NCBI RefSeq assembly: GCF_006517395.1
Contig: NZ_VDCY01000003.1
Coordinates: 62,001 to 126,000, forward strand
DNA length: 64,000 nucleotides
Source: Terrilactibacillus laevilacticus
GTDB lineage: Bacteria > Bacillota > Bacilli > Bacillales > Sporolactobacillaceae
Direction: 5' to 3'
Shown here: positions 27,336 to 38,668 of the stretch, one piece after another
How the letters are laid out: each line of letters begins with the position of its first letter
How positions within the stretch are numbered: the stretch's first letter is position 1
Notes under the pieces: generated by a model
What the model saw: only the letters and a program-made list of their open reading frames with translations
What the model was told of the DNA's origin: nothing
Databases searched by the model: none
Made by a program: the position numbers and the translations under genes

Positions 27336-28001
27336 CTATCCCTTCTTCATCTCATTCTCTAATTGTTTCAATCCATATGCTGCAAGCATATGATCTTTAT
27401 TATTTTCTATAGCTTGTTTAAAATAGGTCATCGCCTCTAGTTGACGTCCCTTTCGATTAGCCACAACACCGAGATTATAGTAAGCATCTGAATGAGTGGA
27501 ATCATCATGAACCACTTGTTCAAATTGCTTCCGTGCTAAATCAAGTTGATTCATTTGAGCGAGCAGCAGACCATATTGAAATCTAGCATCCGTGTCTTTT
27601 GGATTAAGTTCTATTGCACGCAAAAACGCAGCTAGGGCTTTTCCATCCTGATCGATATGATGATATGAAAGACCTAGCATATAATAGAGATCACCTTCAT
27701 GGATCCCATTTTGGTTCGCACGTTCGAACAAGAGGGTCGCTTCACGGTACTTTTCTAATTCAAATAAAGCATTTCCCAACCCAAAAGCCGCTGATGCATA
27801 ATTTTCGTCTATTAATAAAGCTTTATGAAAAAAGGACACAGATTGTTCTGGCTGTTTTGCCGCAAGTAACAGATTTCCAAAATTAGTATAACCAATCGGG
27901 TCTTTAGGGTTTTTCTCAATAAAATCATTAAATGTAGAAGCGGCCTCTTCGAATTGATGGTTTTTCATCAACTCTAAACCCTCTAATATTTTATCATCCA
28001 T
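27336..28001 (-). CDS. yrrB: Tetratricopeptide-repeat protein (YrrB)
   Basis: A 221-residue all-helical protein made of about six TPR units; typical pairs are YTNFGNLLLAAKQPEQSVSF, AAFGLGNALFELEKYREATL and DAYYNLGVVANRKGRQLEAM. It is probably a cytoplasmic protein-interaction scaffold. It lies directly upstream of recD2 in the same order as B. subtilis yrrB-yrrC and may be cotranscribed with it. No partner is known with certainty. Confidence 0.9.
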   Translation of the reverse strand: MDDKILEGLELMKNHQFEEAASTFNDFIEKNPKDPIGYTNFGNLLLAAKQPEQSVSFFHKALLIDENYASAAFGLGNALFELEKYREATLLFERANQNGIHEGDLYYMLGLSYHHIDQDGKALAAFLRAIELNPKDTDARFQYGLLLAQMNQLDLARKQFEQVVHDDSTHSDAYYNLGVVANRKGRQLEAMTYFKQAIENNKDHMLAAYGLKQLENEMKKG

Positions 28002-28195
28002 TCGTTGGACCTCCTAACTTACCGTTCAAGTGTCTTTTTTCAGTATAACAAATATGAGGTTAAGATTTCATGGAATTTACTGCAAATGATGTCGATTAAA
28101 AGAAAAATTCGAGGCAATTTAAACCTTCATTCATTCGATAAAAGTGTATATATTAAGTCGTTTGAATGACGAAGGCTGACCATATGTGAATAATT

Positions 28196-28330
28196 AAAGG
28201 AAGCTTGCCGATTGCGGGGCCAAAAGGTACAGACAGAGGGCTAGAATGTGTCACTACGGCTTCCCTTCGCGACAACTTGATGCTTAATCGAAGAAGATTA
28301 TGCTAGTTGCACCTAAATTTTTCTACTTTC
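28196..28330 (+). repeat. Family C repeat, divergent full-length copy
   Basis: It starts AAAGGAAGCTTGCCGATTGCGGGGCC, and includes CAGACAGAGG, TGTGTCACTACGGCTTC and CGACAACTTGATGC, each matching the unit at 60.8-60.9 kb (read on the minus strand there). It lies in the gap between yrrB and mnmA; 28002-28195 shows nothing else I can name. Confidence 0.65.
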
Positions 28331-28344
28331 TAAAAGTGTTAAAA

Positions 28345-29491
<1,147 letters not shown>

Positions 29492-29510
29492 TTAAACACC
29501 GCCTTAACTC

Positions 29511-30656
29511 TTAATTTTTCACAAGATCTCTGACTGATTTAACAATCATTTGTCCTGCTTCTTTTACTTGTTCTAGTGATAAGTCACGACCGAAACTAAT
29601 TCTAATCGAGTGACGACTTTCATCAGCATTTTTTCCAAACATGGCACTTAATACATGTGAAGGTTCTATTGATCCTGCCGTACACGCCGATCCGCTTGAA
29701 ACAGCGACACCTGCAAGATCAAGTTTTGTTAATAACGTTTCTACATTAGCACCAGGAAAATAGACGTTCAGGATATGCGGGAGAAAATATTTCGGATCCC
29801 CATTTACCTTATATTCTATGCCGGATTCGTCAAATATATCTAAAAGACATTGACGAAAATGCATGTATTTCTCTGTACGAGGTGCTAAATCCTCTTTAGA
29901 TAGGAGTACTGCTTTAGCTAAACCCACAATACCAGGTACATTTTGCGTTCCAGCACGTCGTTTACGCTCCTGTTCACCACCGTGTTGATAGACATCGAGT
30001 TGAACGCCTTTTCGAATATATAAAAATCCAATTCCTTTCGGTCCATTGATTTTATGTGCTGTCATCGAAAGTAAATCAATTGGTGTGTCTTGAACATCAA
30101 TATCGATTGACCCATAAGCTTGTACAGCGTCAGTATGGAAAACCGCTTGATGGGATTCCAGTAAATTAGCGATATCTCGTATTGGTTGAATGGAACCAAC
30201 TTCATTATTACCATACATGATAGAAACAAGAATTGTATCATCTCTGAGCGCATTCTTCAAATCTTCCATACTGATAACGCCATGTTCATTGACGTTCAAA
30301 TAATCGACTTCAAATCCTAAGGTTTCCAAATACTCACACGTTTTTAATACAGCATGATGTTCAATCTTTGTTGTAATAATATGCTTTCCTTTATCTTTTC
30401 TTGAAAAAGCTGTACCAATAATCGCCATATTATCAGCTTCTGTTCCCCCACTGGTAAATACAATTTGTTTACTCTCTGTACCTAGATCTTTTGCAACAAG
30501 ATCACGAGAACGCTCAATTAATTTTCTCGCATCCCGACCAAATCGATGAATACTTGATGGATTACCTGGCGTTGTTTCGTAGGCACGGATCATTTCTTCA
30601 AGTACCTTAGGATGAATGGGGGTTGTAGCTGCGTGATCAAGATAAATGGGTTCCAT
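29511..30656 (-). CDS. iscS: Cysteine desulfurase (YrvO type), sulfur donor for MnmA
   Basis: This 381-residue class V aminotransferase-fold enzyme takes sulfur from cysteine. It begins MEPIYLDHAATTPIHP, has the PLP lysine in SMTAHKINGPKG near residue 203, and the flexible catalytic Cys in SSGSACTAGS near 325. Linkage to mnmA marks it as the YrvO-type, tRNA-thiolation desulfurase and not SufS. cymR, the cysteine-metabolism regulator, lies upstream after a gap of about 280 bp in which I see only an unassigned dyad near 30847-30871. Confidence 0.93.
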   Translation of the reverse strand: MEPIYLDHAATTPIHPKVLEEMIRAYETTPGNPSSIHRFGRDARKLIERSRDLVAKDLGTESKQIVFTSGGTEADNMAIIGTAFSRKDKGKHIITTKIEHHAVLKTCEYLETLGFEVDYLNVNEHGVISMEDLKNALRDDTILVSIMYGNNEVGSIQPIRDIANLLESHQAVFHTDAVQAYGSIDIDVQDTPIDLLSMTAHKINGPKGIGFLYIRKGVQLDVYQHGGEQERKRRAGTQNVPGIVGLAKAVLLSKEDLAPRTEKYMHFRQCLLDIFDESGIEYKVNGDPKYFLPHILNVYFPGANVETLLTKLDLAGVAVSSGSACTAGSIEPSHVLSAMFGKNADESRHSIRISFGRDLSLEQVKEAGQMIVKSVRDLVKN

Positions 30657-30939
30657 TTCGACACTTCCTTATAATAAGCAATATTAAATCGACTGCCTGC
30701 TAACTATGATTCATTATTCGTATGTTTCATTAAATTGAAAAGAGCTAACAACAGATTTTTAATATGGGCATGATTATTTAATGTAACCATAACTAAACTA
30801 AATACTATATCAAGTTAATTTTTTTCTCAACGTAAAGCATCATAACCTGCCATTTTATTAATGACAGGTTTCATGGTTTGCTTAATTATATATTGTATAT
30901 GGATAAGTTTCGATAATCCAGTGACTCGACTTTTGACGC

Positions 30940-31362
30940 TTAAATATAAAACATGTAAGGATCCTGTACATGAGGATCATCATCAAAATGAATCAAATCA
31001 TCTAAAGACGTTCCTTCAAGGACTCCTTTTACCGCATCTCTGATTCGAACCCACAACTCTTTCTTAGCAGGATCATCATCGTCCATAACTTCAACAGGTT
31101 GTATTGGTCCTTCGAGAACACGAATCACATCAGCCGCTGTGATTTCTTTTGGATCTTTTGTCAATACATACCCGCCATAAGCACCTCGAATACTTTTTAC
31201 TAAACCCGCATTCCTAAGCGGTGCGATGAGTTGTTCTAAGTAATGTTCTGATAAATGATTCGCTTCTGCGATAGCTTTGAGAGAAAGGGGGCCTTGGCCT
31301 ACATTTCTACCTAAAGCCATCATAATGGTCAGCCCGTATCGGCCTTTTGTGGATATTTTCAA
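30940..31362 (-). CDS. cymR: Cysteine metabolism repressor CymR (Rrf2 family)
   Basis: CymR represses cysteine-uptake and synthesis operons, working with CysK in B. subtilis. The 140-residue protein begins (M)KISTKGRYGLTIMMALG and has the Rrf2 winged helix with HLSEHYLEQLIAPLRNAGLVKSIRGAYGGY near residue 38 and the ITAADVIRVLEGPIQPVE linker. It lacks the iron-sulfur cysteines of IscR. I placed the start at TTG 31362, which matches the B. subtilis MKIS start and has GAGGTG upstream; the overlap with the upstream gene is then 56 bp. The mtnN-luxS-mccAB operon in this window is a probable target. Confidence 0.93.
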   Translation of the reverse strand: MKISTKGRYGLTIMMALGRNVGQGPLSLKAIAEANHLSEHYLEQLIAPLRNAGLVKSIRGAYGGYVLTKDPKEITAADVIRVLEGPIQPVEVMDDDDPAKKELWVRIRDAVKGVLEGTSLDDLIHFDDDPHVQDPYMFYI

Positions 31363-32014
31363 TGTGTGCACCTCTTCCTAAGATATGTTTAACTATATTT
31401 TCGCATATCGGAAGAATTTTTCCTACTACCGACCCAATAAACAAACCGAAAAGAATCGTTCCTATAGATACTGGGCCACCTAAAAACCACCCGATAATTA
31501 ATACAAAGAGTTCCATTAGTCTACGTGTTGTTGAAAGCTTTAGACCTGTAACCTCTGTTAAGTATAACATTAAAGTATCTCTAGGACCTGCCCCGCGCTT
31601 CGCCGATATATAAATACTAATACCAATACCATTAAACGCTAAGGCTACAATAAGCATGGCTATTTGCTCACTTAAGAGAGACGGAGTTTTCATAAAAGGT
31701 AAGGACAGGAAGAAATCTAGCATAACCCCTCCTATAAACATATTGGCGAAAGCTCCAATTTGGGGTCTCTCCTTTTTCAAAATAGCAGTAAGCCCAAGAA
31801 TAAACAAACCGACGATAATCGACCATGTGCCAATAGTAAGACCTAAATTCTGAAATAATCCAATATGAAAAACATCCCATGGGGCGCTTCCTAAGCTCGC
31901 AGTGATCATAAGTGCAATTCCAAAGTTCATAATAACAATACCGACAAAGAAAACAATCCAATAGACCAATTGTTCATACAAGAAACGATGACGAGCAATA
32001 AAACGAGCTTCCAA
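31307..32014 (-). CDS. YczE/YitT-like integral membrane protein
   Basis: This 235-residue protein has about five hydrophobic segments and the YczE pattern: GIALMITASLGSAPWDVFHIGL near residue 32 and a second related stretch ISIYISAKRGAGPRDTLMLYL near 133. Function of the family is unresolved; B. subtilis YczE has been linked to lipopeptide production. Its last 18 codons overlap the start of cymR in another frame on the same strand, an unusually long overlap, so the two genes are likely coupled. Confidence 0.8.
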   Translation of the reverse strand: MEARFIARHRFLYEQLVYWIVFFVGIVIMNFGIALMITASLGSAPWDVFHIGLFQNLGLTIGTWSIIVGLFILGLTAILKKERPQIGAFANMFIGGVMLDFFLSLPFMKTPSLLSEQIAMLIVALAFNGIGISIYISAKRGAGPRDTLMLYLTEVTGLKLSTTRRLMELFVLIIGWFLGGPVSIGTILFGLFIGSVVGKILPICENIVKHILGRGAHIENIHKRPIRADHYDGFR

Positions 32015-32181
32015 TTAAAGATGCGCCTCCATTAATAATGTTATAGAATGAAATAATGAGTGAGCTTTCATCCGTTAGAATTTTTATCATATCTACCAAC
32101 AATGAGCTTAAATCTTATACATCATTGGTTAACCCCACATGATCTTTCCCAAGAAATTTTTGAGGTTGACTTACTCTTCCT

Positions 32182-32314
32182 AGTGCATGTATAAAAGGGT
32201 GACAAATTAGAAGCAAGAAGATCGATCCTCTTGTATCCGCCACATGAGGACCAGAAAAACAAGAGAGCGCCGAGATTCGTAGCTTATCATTTGATGACTT
32301 CTAAACATCCTCTT
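32182..32314 (-). repeat. Family A interspersed repeat, copy 6 (deleted, diverged)
   Basis: It keeps both outer ends in degraded form (AGTGCATGTATAAAAGGGTGAC and TGATGACTTCTAAACATCCTC) with only about 75 bp of interior. It is the most diverged full-termini copy. The rest of the 32015-32586 gap upstream of rarA holds no element I can support. Confidence 0.75.
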
Positions 32315-32586
32315 CCTAGGATAAACTTTTGCTATTATAGCATGAAAGAATAGGAACGTATATGGGAAAAGAAAACTTTAACAAAAAAGTTCAATCGTCA
32401 TCTATTGAATTAAAAAAGTTGATTATATTCACACAATATCAGATGAATTTATAAACAAAGGATGACGAACCTCTAAAAAGAACATTTAGACTAATATAAT
32501 GGCAAATGATAGATAATCTACTTAACTTCACTATGAATTCCCATAAAATTAACTCCACCAAAACAACAGATTGAAAGGTTGATAAT

Positions 32587-33924
32587 ATGGATTTATTTGA
32601 TTTTTCTGACAGTCAAAAAACGAATCGTGGACCTAGACCACTTGCTAGCCGTATGCGTCCAAGATCCTTAGATGAATTTATTGGACAAGAACATATCATT
32701 GGTCAGGGGCGGTTACTTCGTCGGGCGATACAAGCCGACAAACTTACACCGATGATTTTCTTTGGACCCCCTGGAACGGGAAAGACGACATTAGCTCAAA
32801 TTATTGCCGCATCAACAAAAGCGTATTTCACAAAATTAAACGCTGTGACGTCGGGAGTCAATGATATCCGAAAAATAATTAACGAGGCAAAAGACCGACT
32901 TAAATATGATGAGCAACGAACCATCTTATTTATCGATGAAATTCACCGTTTTAATAAAAGTCAGCAAGATGCACTTCTACCTTCTGTAGAAGAAGGCACC
33001 ATCATCTTAATTGGTGCGACGACAGAGAGCCCGATGTTTGAAATTAATGCTGCGTTACTCTCGAGATCACGATTGTTTCGTTTTTTACCTTTAAGTCATG
33101 ACGATATAAAACAAATACTTAAGAATACCCTTGAAGACAAAGAAAGAGGCTATGGCCATTATCATATTAAAGTGGATGAGAATGCGATGGATCATATTGT
33201 TCAAGTTGCGGGTGGTGACAGTCGGACAGCATTACATGCACTAGAATTAGCTGTATTAACGACTCCACCTAACTCTGACGGAACCATTCATATCAATAAG
33301 GAAGTAGCTGAGGAATCGATTCAAGAGAAGATGCTTCAATATGATAAAAATGGTGATAATCATTATGATACCGTTTCTGCTTTTATTAAGAGCATGCGTG
33401 GATCAGATCCTGATGCGACGTTATATTGGCTTGCAAAAATGATCGTTGCCGGCGAGGACCCTAACTTTATTGCACGAAGAATTTATGTCCATGCCGCCGA
33501 AGATGTTGGACTAGCTGATCCAAATGCTCTTCTTATTGCACAAGCCGCTGCGTACGCAGTTCAATATGTCGGTTTTCCTGAAGCTCGTATCCCTCTTAGT
33601 GAAGCTGCTCTTTACATTGCTACTGCCCCAAAAAGTAACAGTGTGATCACGGGGATCGATCAAGCTATACAATCTGTAAAAAATGAAAAAAATGGTGAAG
33701 TGCCCCTTCATTTAAGAGATGCTCACTACAAAGGGGCCAAAAAATTAGGTCATGGTGTAGATTATCAATATCCTCATAATTTTAAAGACGGGTATGTTCC
33801 ACAAGACTATTTACCTCCACATCTTAAGAACCGAAGCTTTTATAAACCAGTCAATAGAGGTTATGAGAAAACGATACAAAAACGACTTGACTATTTTACC
33901 CAACGAAAAAACGAAAAAAAATGA
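32587..33924 (+). CDS. rarA: Replication-associated recombination ATPase RarA
   Basis: RarA (MgsA) is an AAA+ clamp-loader-like ATPase acting at stalled replication forks. The 445-residue protein has the N-terminal RPRSLDEFIGQEHIIGQG, Walker A FFGPPGTGKTT near residue 58, Walker [19 protein letters not shown] near 116, the sensor GATTESP near 146, and a C-terminal tetramerisation domain with DPNFIARRIYVHAAEDVGLADP near 297. AAAGG precedes the ATG. Unlike its B. subtilis counterpart it is divergent from the yczE-like gene, and no tcdA is nearby. Confidence 0.95.
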   Translation: MDLFDFSDSQKTNRGPRPLASRMRPRSLDEFIGQEHIIGQGRLLRRAIQADKLTPMIFFGPPGTGKTTLAQIIAASTKAYFTKLNAVTSGVNDIRKIINEAKDRLKYDEQRTILFIDEIHRFNKSQQDALLPSVEEGTIILIGATTESPMFEINAALLSRSRLFRFLPLSHDDIKQILKNTLEDKERGYGHYHIKVDENAMDHIVQVAGGDSRTALHALELAVLTTPPNSDGTIHINKEVAEESIQEKMLQYDKNGDNHYDTVSAFIKSMRGSDPDATLYWLAKMIVAGEDPNFIARRIYVHAAEDVGLADPNALLIAQAAAYAVQYVGFPEARIPLSEAALYIATAPKSNSVITGIDQAIQSVKNEKNGEVPLHLRDAHYKGAKKLGHGVDYQYPHNFKDGYVPQDYLPPHLKNRSFYKPVNRGYEKTIQKRLDYFTQRKNEKK

Positions 33925-34069
33925 GGAAGAAAAGAACATCTAAAAGCTCATTGACTTCTTCAAATCTTGTTTATTAGACTCTTTTAAACACCAAATTTAC
34001 TAATACGGTGTATAAAACTCTCTTCTTTTGTCAATATTTCTAGCAAAGACAACAGAAGGAGCGGTCAGA

Positions 34070-34786
34070 ATGACAAAAGTAAGACAAGATGCATGGTCAC
34101 ATGAGGATGACCTCTTATTAGCAGAAACCGTATTAAGACATATCCGAGAAGGCGGGACTCAACTTGAAGCTTTTGAAGAGGTTGGCGACCAACTTAATCG
34201 TACTGGAGCCGCTTGTGGTTTCCGATGGAATGCTATTGTTAGAAGAAAATATGAGCAAGCCATTGCTATTGCAAAAAAACAAAGAAAACAGATGAAGCGA
34301 GCTGAACTAAAGCAGGCTAAAACCACTCGTAAATCATCTGGTCTTCGTCATCAACCTGAATTTTATACTGAAAGTCTTGACCTCGACGTTGAAAATAAAA
34401 GTCTTTCAACTCAAAATACATTTACAGATTCTCAAGTAGTAGAAACGGAGTCTTATCCTGTTGAGCCTACATCAATACAATTACATGATGTGATCCATTA
34501 TCTACAATCACTAGATTTACATGGCCAATCAAGTGATAGACTAACAAAAGAAAATCAGCAATTAAAAGAAGAAAATGGTAAGCTAATAAACAAGATAAAA
34601 GACTTAGAAACTCAAATCGTCAAATTAAAAGAAAAACAGTTAACCATAGAAGAAGATTATCAATCACTCATTGGTATTATGGATCGTGCAAGACGAATGG
34701 TTGCGTTGAAAGATGATGAGGATGAGTTAATGGGATCCACTTTTAAAATGGATAAAAACGGGAATCTTGAAAAAATCGCCCGTTAA
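34070..34786 (+). CDS. RsfA-family prespore transcription regulator
   Basis: This 238-residue protein begins [19 protein letters not shown], a Myb/SANT-like DNA-binding module running to about residue 65 ([19 protein letters not shown]), typical of RsfA and YlbO. A basic linker follows, and a coiled coil spans about residues 160-205 ([17 protein letters not shown]...). I chose the ATG at 34070, which has AAGGAGCGG upstream; the longer frame adds 14 residues without support. B. subtilis RsfA adjusts sigma-F-dependent expression in the forespore. Which of the two B. subtilis paralogues it matches cannot be told by eye. Confidence 0.85.
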   Translation: MTKVRQDAWSHEDDLLLAETVLRHIREGGTQLEAFEEVGDQLNRTGAACGFRWNAIVRRKYEQAIAIAKKQRKQMKRAELKQAKTTRKSSGLRHQPEFYTESLDLDVENKSLSTQNTFTDSQVVETESYPVEPTSIQLHDVIHYLQSLDLHGQSSDRLTKENQQLKEENGKLINKIKDLETQIVKLKEKQLTIEEDYQSLIGIMDRARRMVALKDDEDELMGSTFKMDKNGNLEKIAR

Positions 34787-34848
34787 TAAATCTTTATTAA
34801 AAATAACTCATATTAAAAGCTTTACAAGTACGTTTGGCATTAAAAAAA

Positions 34849-34864
34849 CTCCCTTGTTTGGGAG
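34849..34864. terminator. Bidirectional terminator between the RsfA-like gene and 6S RNA
   Basis: CTCCC / GGGAG arms with a 6-base loop are flanked by seven A on the left and CTTTTT on the right. It can end the RsfA-like transcript (plus) and backs up 6S RNA termination (minus). Confidence 0.8.
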
Positions 34865-34915
34865 CTTTTTAATGTATTCATATCTTTGAAGTTTAAGTAT
34901 TTATAAGTCATAGAA

Positions 34916-35115
34916 AAACAAAAGTCCCATTATGTGCCGTCTTCAACAACCGTTGTTTTGAAACCCGCACTCAGCAGGTGGGTGCCCTGTCCCATCATTC
35001 ATACGTCCTCGTAGTTAAGGCATGTATTCCTGATGAAAACACAAGCTCCCGGATCAAAATATGTTCGGTCAAAACATAGCGGTCTCCAGCGAACACTACA
35101 GGACTCTTGTTATTT
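34916..35115 (-). ncRNA. ssrS: 6S RNA (bsrA/ssrS type)
   Basis: The gap between aspS and the RsfA-like gene holds an RNA of about 200 nt on the minus strand with the features of Firmicute 6S RNA: closing stem AGAGTCC with GGGACTTTT, the stretch CCGAACATATTTTGATCC then GGGAGCTTG, a large central region, and GGGCACCCACCT near the middle of the 3' half. B. subtilis 6S-1 RNA is also next to aspS. It has a near-perfect promoter. 6S RNA binds sigma-A RNA polymerase and lowers vegetative transcription in stationary phase. Confidence 0.85.
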
Positions 35116-35121
35116 GAATAA

Positions 35122-35150
35122 ATCATAGCACATGCTATTTAGCATATCAA
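35122..35150 (-). promoter_or_regulatory. Sigma-A promoter of 6S RNA
   Basis: On the minus strand TTGATA and TATGAT are separated by exactly 17 bp, placing the start 7 nt downstream at about 35115, at the 5' foot of the 6S closing stem. Confidence 0.8.
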
Positions 35151-35215
35151 GGGAACACACTTAGGAAAAATTGGCTATTTTTATGGATTCACTTGATACT
35201 CATTTAATGAAATGA

Positions 35216-36991
35216 TCACTTGGTTACTTTAGGTTTGTCTATGTCTAGGCTCAATTCTTTGAGTTGATCTGAACTCACTTCACTTGGTGCATTGGTCAAT
35301 AAGCAGGATGCGCTTGCTGTTTTTGGGAAAGCAATCGTGTCGCGCAAGTTCGAACGACCAGATAAAATCATCACTAGACGGTCTAGACCCAAGGCAATGC
35401 CGCCATGTGGAGGTGTCCCATATTCAAAAGCATCGAGCAAGAAACCAAATTGTTCAGTTGCTCTTTCTTTCGTAAAGCCAAGTGTTTTAAACATTAATTC
35501 TTGAATGTCACGTTGATAAATCCGCTGTGAGCCTCCGCCAAGTTCGTAACCATTTAAGACAAGGTCATACGCTTGTGCGCGTACTTCACCAGGTTTTGAT
35601 TCTAATTTTTCGATGTCTTCCAACATTGGCATTGTAAACGGATGATGTTCAGCAACGTAACGTCCCGCCTCTTCATCATACGATAGCAACGGGAATTCTG
35701 TTATCCAAAGGAAACTTAAAACCGATTCGTCGATAAGATCAAGATCTTTCGCTAATTTCACCCGAAGAGCACCAAGGCTGTCAGCAACGACTTTTGCCTT
35801 ATCTGCAACAAATAATAAAAGGTCGCCATTTTCTGCTTGAGTTTCAGTAGCTATCTTCTCAGCCGTTGATTCATCAAAGAATTTAATGATAGGTCCTTTG
35901 AATCCTCCTTCTTCTACTTTGAGCCAAGCAAGTCCTTTCGCTCCGTAAGTGCTAACGAATACCTGAAGTTCGTCTATTGCTTTTCTAGAATAGGCCGCTG
36001 CCTGCCCTTTTACATTTATGGCTTTTACTTGCCCTCCTCCGAGTACCGCTTGCTGAAAGACTTTGAATGAGGAATCTTTGACGATATCTGATAGATCCTT
36101 CAATTCCATATCAAAGCGAATATCTGGTTTATCACTACCATATCGCGCCATGGCCTCTCTGTGAGTCATTCTTAAGAATGGGGAAGTCACTTTTACCCCT
36201 TTAACTTCATCAACGAGTTCAACCATCAGTTGTTCCATCATCGACATAAATGGTTCTTGTTCAAAGAAGGACATCTCGATATCGACCTGAGTAAATTCTG
36301 GTTGACGGTCAGCACGCAAATCTTCATCACGGAAACAACGAGCAATTTGATAGTATTTTTCCATGCCTGATACCATGAGTAATTGTTTAAATAGCTGTGG
36401 TGATTGAGGAAGGGCATAAAACTCTCCAGGATGTACGCGACTTGGTACTAAGTAATCCCGTGCCCCCTCAGGCGTACTTTTTGTCAAAATAGGCGTTTCA
36501 ATGTCTAGAAATCCTTTTTCATCAAGATATTTACGGATTTTCTGTGTGATCCGATGTCTCATTTTAAACGTTTCAATCATTTCTGGACGGCGTAGATCCA
36601 AATAACGATATTTCAATCGGACATCATCAGCCGTATCGACATGGTCTTTAATAGCAAATGGTGGGGTCTTCGCTTTGTTAATGACCGTCATCTCTTCCAC
36701 TAGAAGTTCGATCGTCCCTGTGGACATTTTTTCATTAACAGATTGTGGATCGCGTTTAACAATATGTCCTGAAACAGATATGACATACTCACTTCTGACT
36801 GTATCAGCAATGATAAAGGCATCCGGAGCCGTCTCAGTATTAATGACAATTTGAACAAGCCCAGAACGATCTCTTAAATCAATAAAGATGACGCCGCCTA
36901 AATCTCTTCTTTTCTGAACCCACCCCGCTAATTTAACTGACTTTCCAACATGTGCTTCGGTTAACTCACCGCAATTCTCTGTACGATACAT
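35216..36991 (-). CDS. aspS: Aspartyl-tRNA synthetase
   Basis: AspS charges tRNA-Asp. The 591-residue class IIb enzyme has an N-terminal OB anticodon-binding domain ([19 protein letters not shown]), motif 2 in [21 protein letters not shown] near residue 218, the bacterial insertion domain (about 280-420), and motif 3 [15 protein letters not shown] near 533. It follows hisS by 15 bp and shares its T-box-controlled transcript. Confidence 0.97.
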   Translation of the reverse strand: MYRTENCGELTEAHVGKSVKLAGWVQKRRDLGGVIFIDLRDRSGLVQIVINTETAPDAFIIADTVRSEYVISVSGHIVKRDPQSVNEKMSTGTIELLVEEMTVINKAKTPPFAIKDHVDTADDVRLKYRYLDLRRPEMIETFKMRHRITQKIRKYLDEKGFLDIETPILTKSTPEGARDYLVPSRVHPGEFYALPQSPQLFKQLLMVSGMEKYYQIARCFRDEDLRADRQPEFTQVDIEMSFFEQEPFMSMMEQLMVELVDEVKGVKVTSPFLRMTHREAMARYGSDKPDIRFDMELKDLSDIVKDSSFKVFQQAVLGGGQVKAINVKGQAAAYSRKAIDELQVFVSTYGAKGLAWLKVEEGGFKGPIIKFFDESTAEKIATETQAENGDLLLFVADKAKVVADSLGALRVKLAKDLDLIDESVLSFLWITEFPLLSYDEEAGRYVAEHHPFTMPMLEDIEKLESKPGEVRAQAYDLVLNGYELGGGSQRIYQRDIQELMFKTLGFTKERATEQFGFLLDAFEYGTPPHGGIALGLDRLVMILSGRSNLRDTIAFPKTASASCLLTNAPSEVSSDQLKELSLDIDKPKVTK

Positions 36992-37006
36992 TTATGTCCA
37001 CCTCAT

Positions 37007-38269
37007 TTAAGAAATATGTTCTTTTATATAGCTCGCTAATTGCTGAATCTCAACTTCCTGTTGATTTCCAGTTTCCATTGTTTTCACGTTAACAACGCCT
37101 TTTTCAATTTCTTCATCACCCATAACAACAACGAAAGGCACGTTTAATCGGTCGGCTTGTTTAAACTGTGCTTTGATTTTCCGATCCATGTAATCTTGAT
37201 CACAAGATATTCCTGATCGTCTCAAGTTATTTAAAATGACGGGAACTTCTTGTTTTGCCCGCTCGCCTATCGTGGTTATAAAGCAATCGATTGGTTTCGG
37301 TTGACCAATTTCTACCTTTTCTGCTTGAAGAGCAAGAATAAGTCGTTCGATACTAAGTGCAAAACCAATTCCTGGAGACTCTGGACCACCTAGCTCGCTA
37401 ACAAGACCATTGTAACGTCCACCGCCCATTAATGTTGTAATGGCACCAAAACCTTCACCCATGACTTCAAACGTTGTGTGATTGTAATAATCAAGACCTC
37501 TGACAAGAGTTGGATCAACCACATAACTAATTTCCATGGCATCAAGATATTGACGCACCTTCGCAAAATAGTCTTTAGATTCATCATTTAAAAAATCTAA
37601 GATGGATGGTGCCGTACCCATTAGTGGATGATCGTGATCGACTTTACAGTCCAAAATTCGCAGTGGGTTTTTCTCTAATCGAGCTTGACAATCACTGCAA
37701 AATTCATTTATCGATGGTTTGAAGTGATTGATTAAGGCTTCTTTATGGGCCTTGCGACTTTCCGGATCACCTAAACTGTTGATCACTAATTTTAATTTTT
37801 TTAAACCAAGGCCTTGATAGAATTGCATCGCAAGTGAGATGACTTCAGCATCAATGGCTGGATCCTTACTTCCGATCGCTTCAACGCCAAATTGTGTAAA
37901 TTGACGCATTCTGCCTGACTGAGGACGTTCATAACGAAACATTGGGCCGTTGTAGAAGAATTTAGCCGGTTGATCAGGAAGACCGTAGCGCTTATTCTCA
38001 ACAAAAGAACGAACGACTGATGCTGTTCCTTCTGGCCGTAACGTTAGACTTCGCCCACCTCGATCTTCAAATGTATACATTTCTTTTTGTACTATGTCAG
38101 TGGTGTCTCCAACGCCTCTTTGAAATAAATCCGTTGATTCAAAAATAGGTGTCCGAATTTCTTGATAGTTGAATAAGTGGCATAATGCTTTAGCGTGTTC
38201 TTCAATCTTATGCCATAATTCGACTTGTTCAGGTAATATATCTTGCGTACCTCGTGGGATTTGAATCAT
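37007..38269 (-). CDS. hisS: Histidyl-tRNA synthetase
   Basis: HisS charges tRNA-His. The 420-residue class II enzyme begins [15 protein letters not shown], has motif 1 around residue 50, motif 2 [20 protein letters not shown] near 105, the histidine-A motifs [10 protein letters not shown] near 258, and motif 3 [13 protein letters not shown] near 300. The anticodon-binding domain is complete. It is the first gene of hisS-aspS behind a T-box leader. Confidence 0.97.
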   Translation of the reverse strand: MIQIPRGTQDILPEQVELWHKIEEHAKALCHLFNYQEIRTPIFESTDLFQRGVGDTTDIVQKEMYTFEDRGGRSLTLRPEGTASVVRSFVENKRYGLPDQPAKFFYNGPMFRYERPQSGRMRQFTQFGVEAIGSKDPAIDAEVISLAMQFYQGLGLKKLKLVINSLGDPESRKAHKEALINHFKPSINEFCSDCQARLEKNPLRILDCKVDHDHPLMGTAPSILDFLNDESKDYFAKVRQYLDAMEISYVVDPTLVRGLDYYNHTTFEVMGEGFGAITTLMGGGRYNGLVSELGGPESPGIGFALSIERLILALQAEKVEIGQPKPIDCFITTIGERAKQEVPVILNNLRRSGISCDQDYMDRKIKAQFKQADRLNVPFVVVMGDEEIEKGVVNVKTMETGNQQEVEIQQLASYIKEHIS

Positions 38270-38410
38270 CTATTATTTCCTCCTTCATGACTTAAAAAAA
38301 TAAACATCACCTAGGGTCATAGAAAAGTGAAACTATCTTGACTGCTTGCTAGCTAAAACAACTAGCCACCATTTCTTAGAAAAGAGCCGACCGAAAAAAT
38401 CTCTTAAATT

Positions 38411-38660
38411 AAAAAATCCCTTGCTTATCACATCTGTGACAAACAAGGGACGAAAAGTCGATTCGTGGTACCACCCTAATTCAAAGCTTTTAGCTTCCTT
38501 CCTCAGTTAACGCCTGATCACGACTCCCCCTACTTTATTCAGGAAAGCACCTCAAAGAGTGTCTTTTCACTAGAACCGATCGGATATGCTCTCAACCTAT
38601 GACATTCCTCTCTTGTGATCAGTTTAACCCCTAGTTACTTTTCTCTATCATCGGTATTCA
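38411..38660 (-). promoter_or_regulatory. T-box riboswitch controlling hisS-aspS
   Basis: On the minus strand the T-box core AGGGTGGTACCACG (38477-38464) is followed by an intrinsic terminator (TCCCTTG / CAAGGGA with inner stem TTGTCACA / TGTGATAA, then six T; 38450-38411). Upstream are stem I features AGAGAGG and GGTTGAGAGC. In the specifier region the bases GACAC (38563-38559) overlap an Asp codon (GAC) and a His codon (CAC), matching the two downstream synthetases. Confidence 0.92.
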
Positions 38661-38668
38661 GTGTTGTC

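Noticed and set aside
30847-30871. Terminator after cymR (AACCTG...CAGGTT hairpin)
   Set aside because: The stem has a mismatch and no T run follows on either strand.
31347-31853. Plus-strand ORFs of 65-88 residues opposite the YczE-like gene
   Set aside because: They are antisense shadows without ribosome binding sites or recognisable domains.
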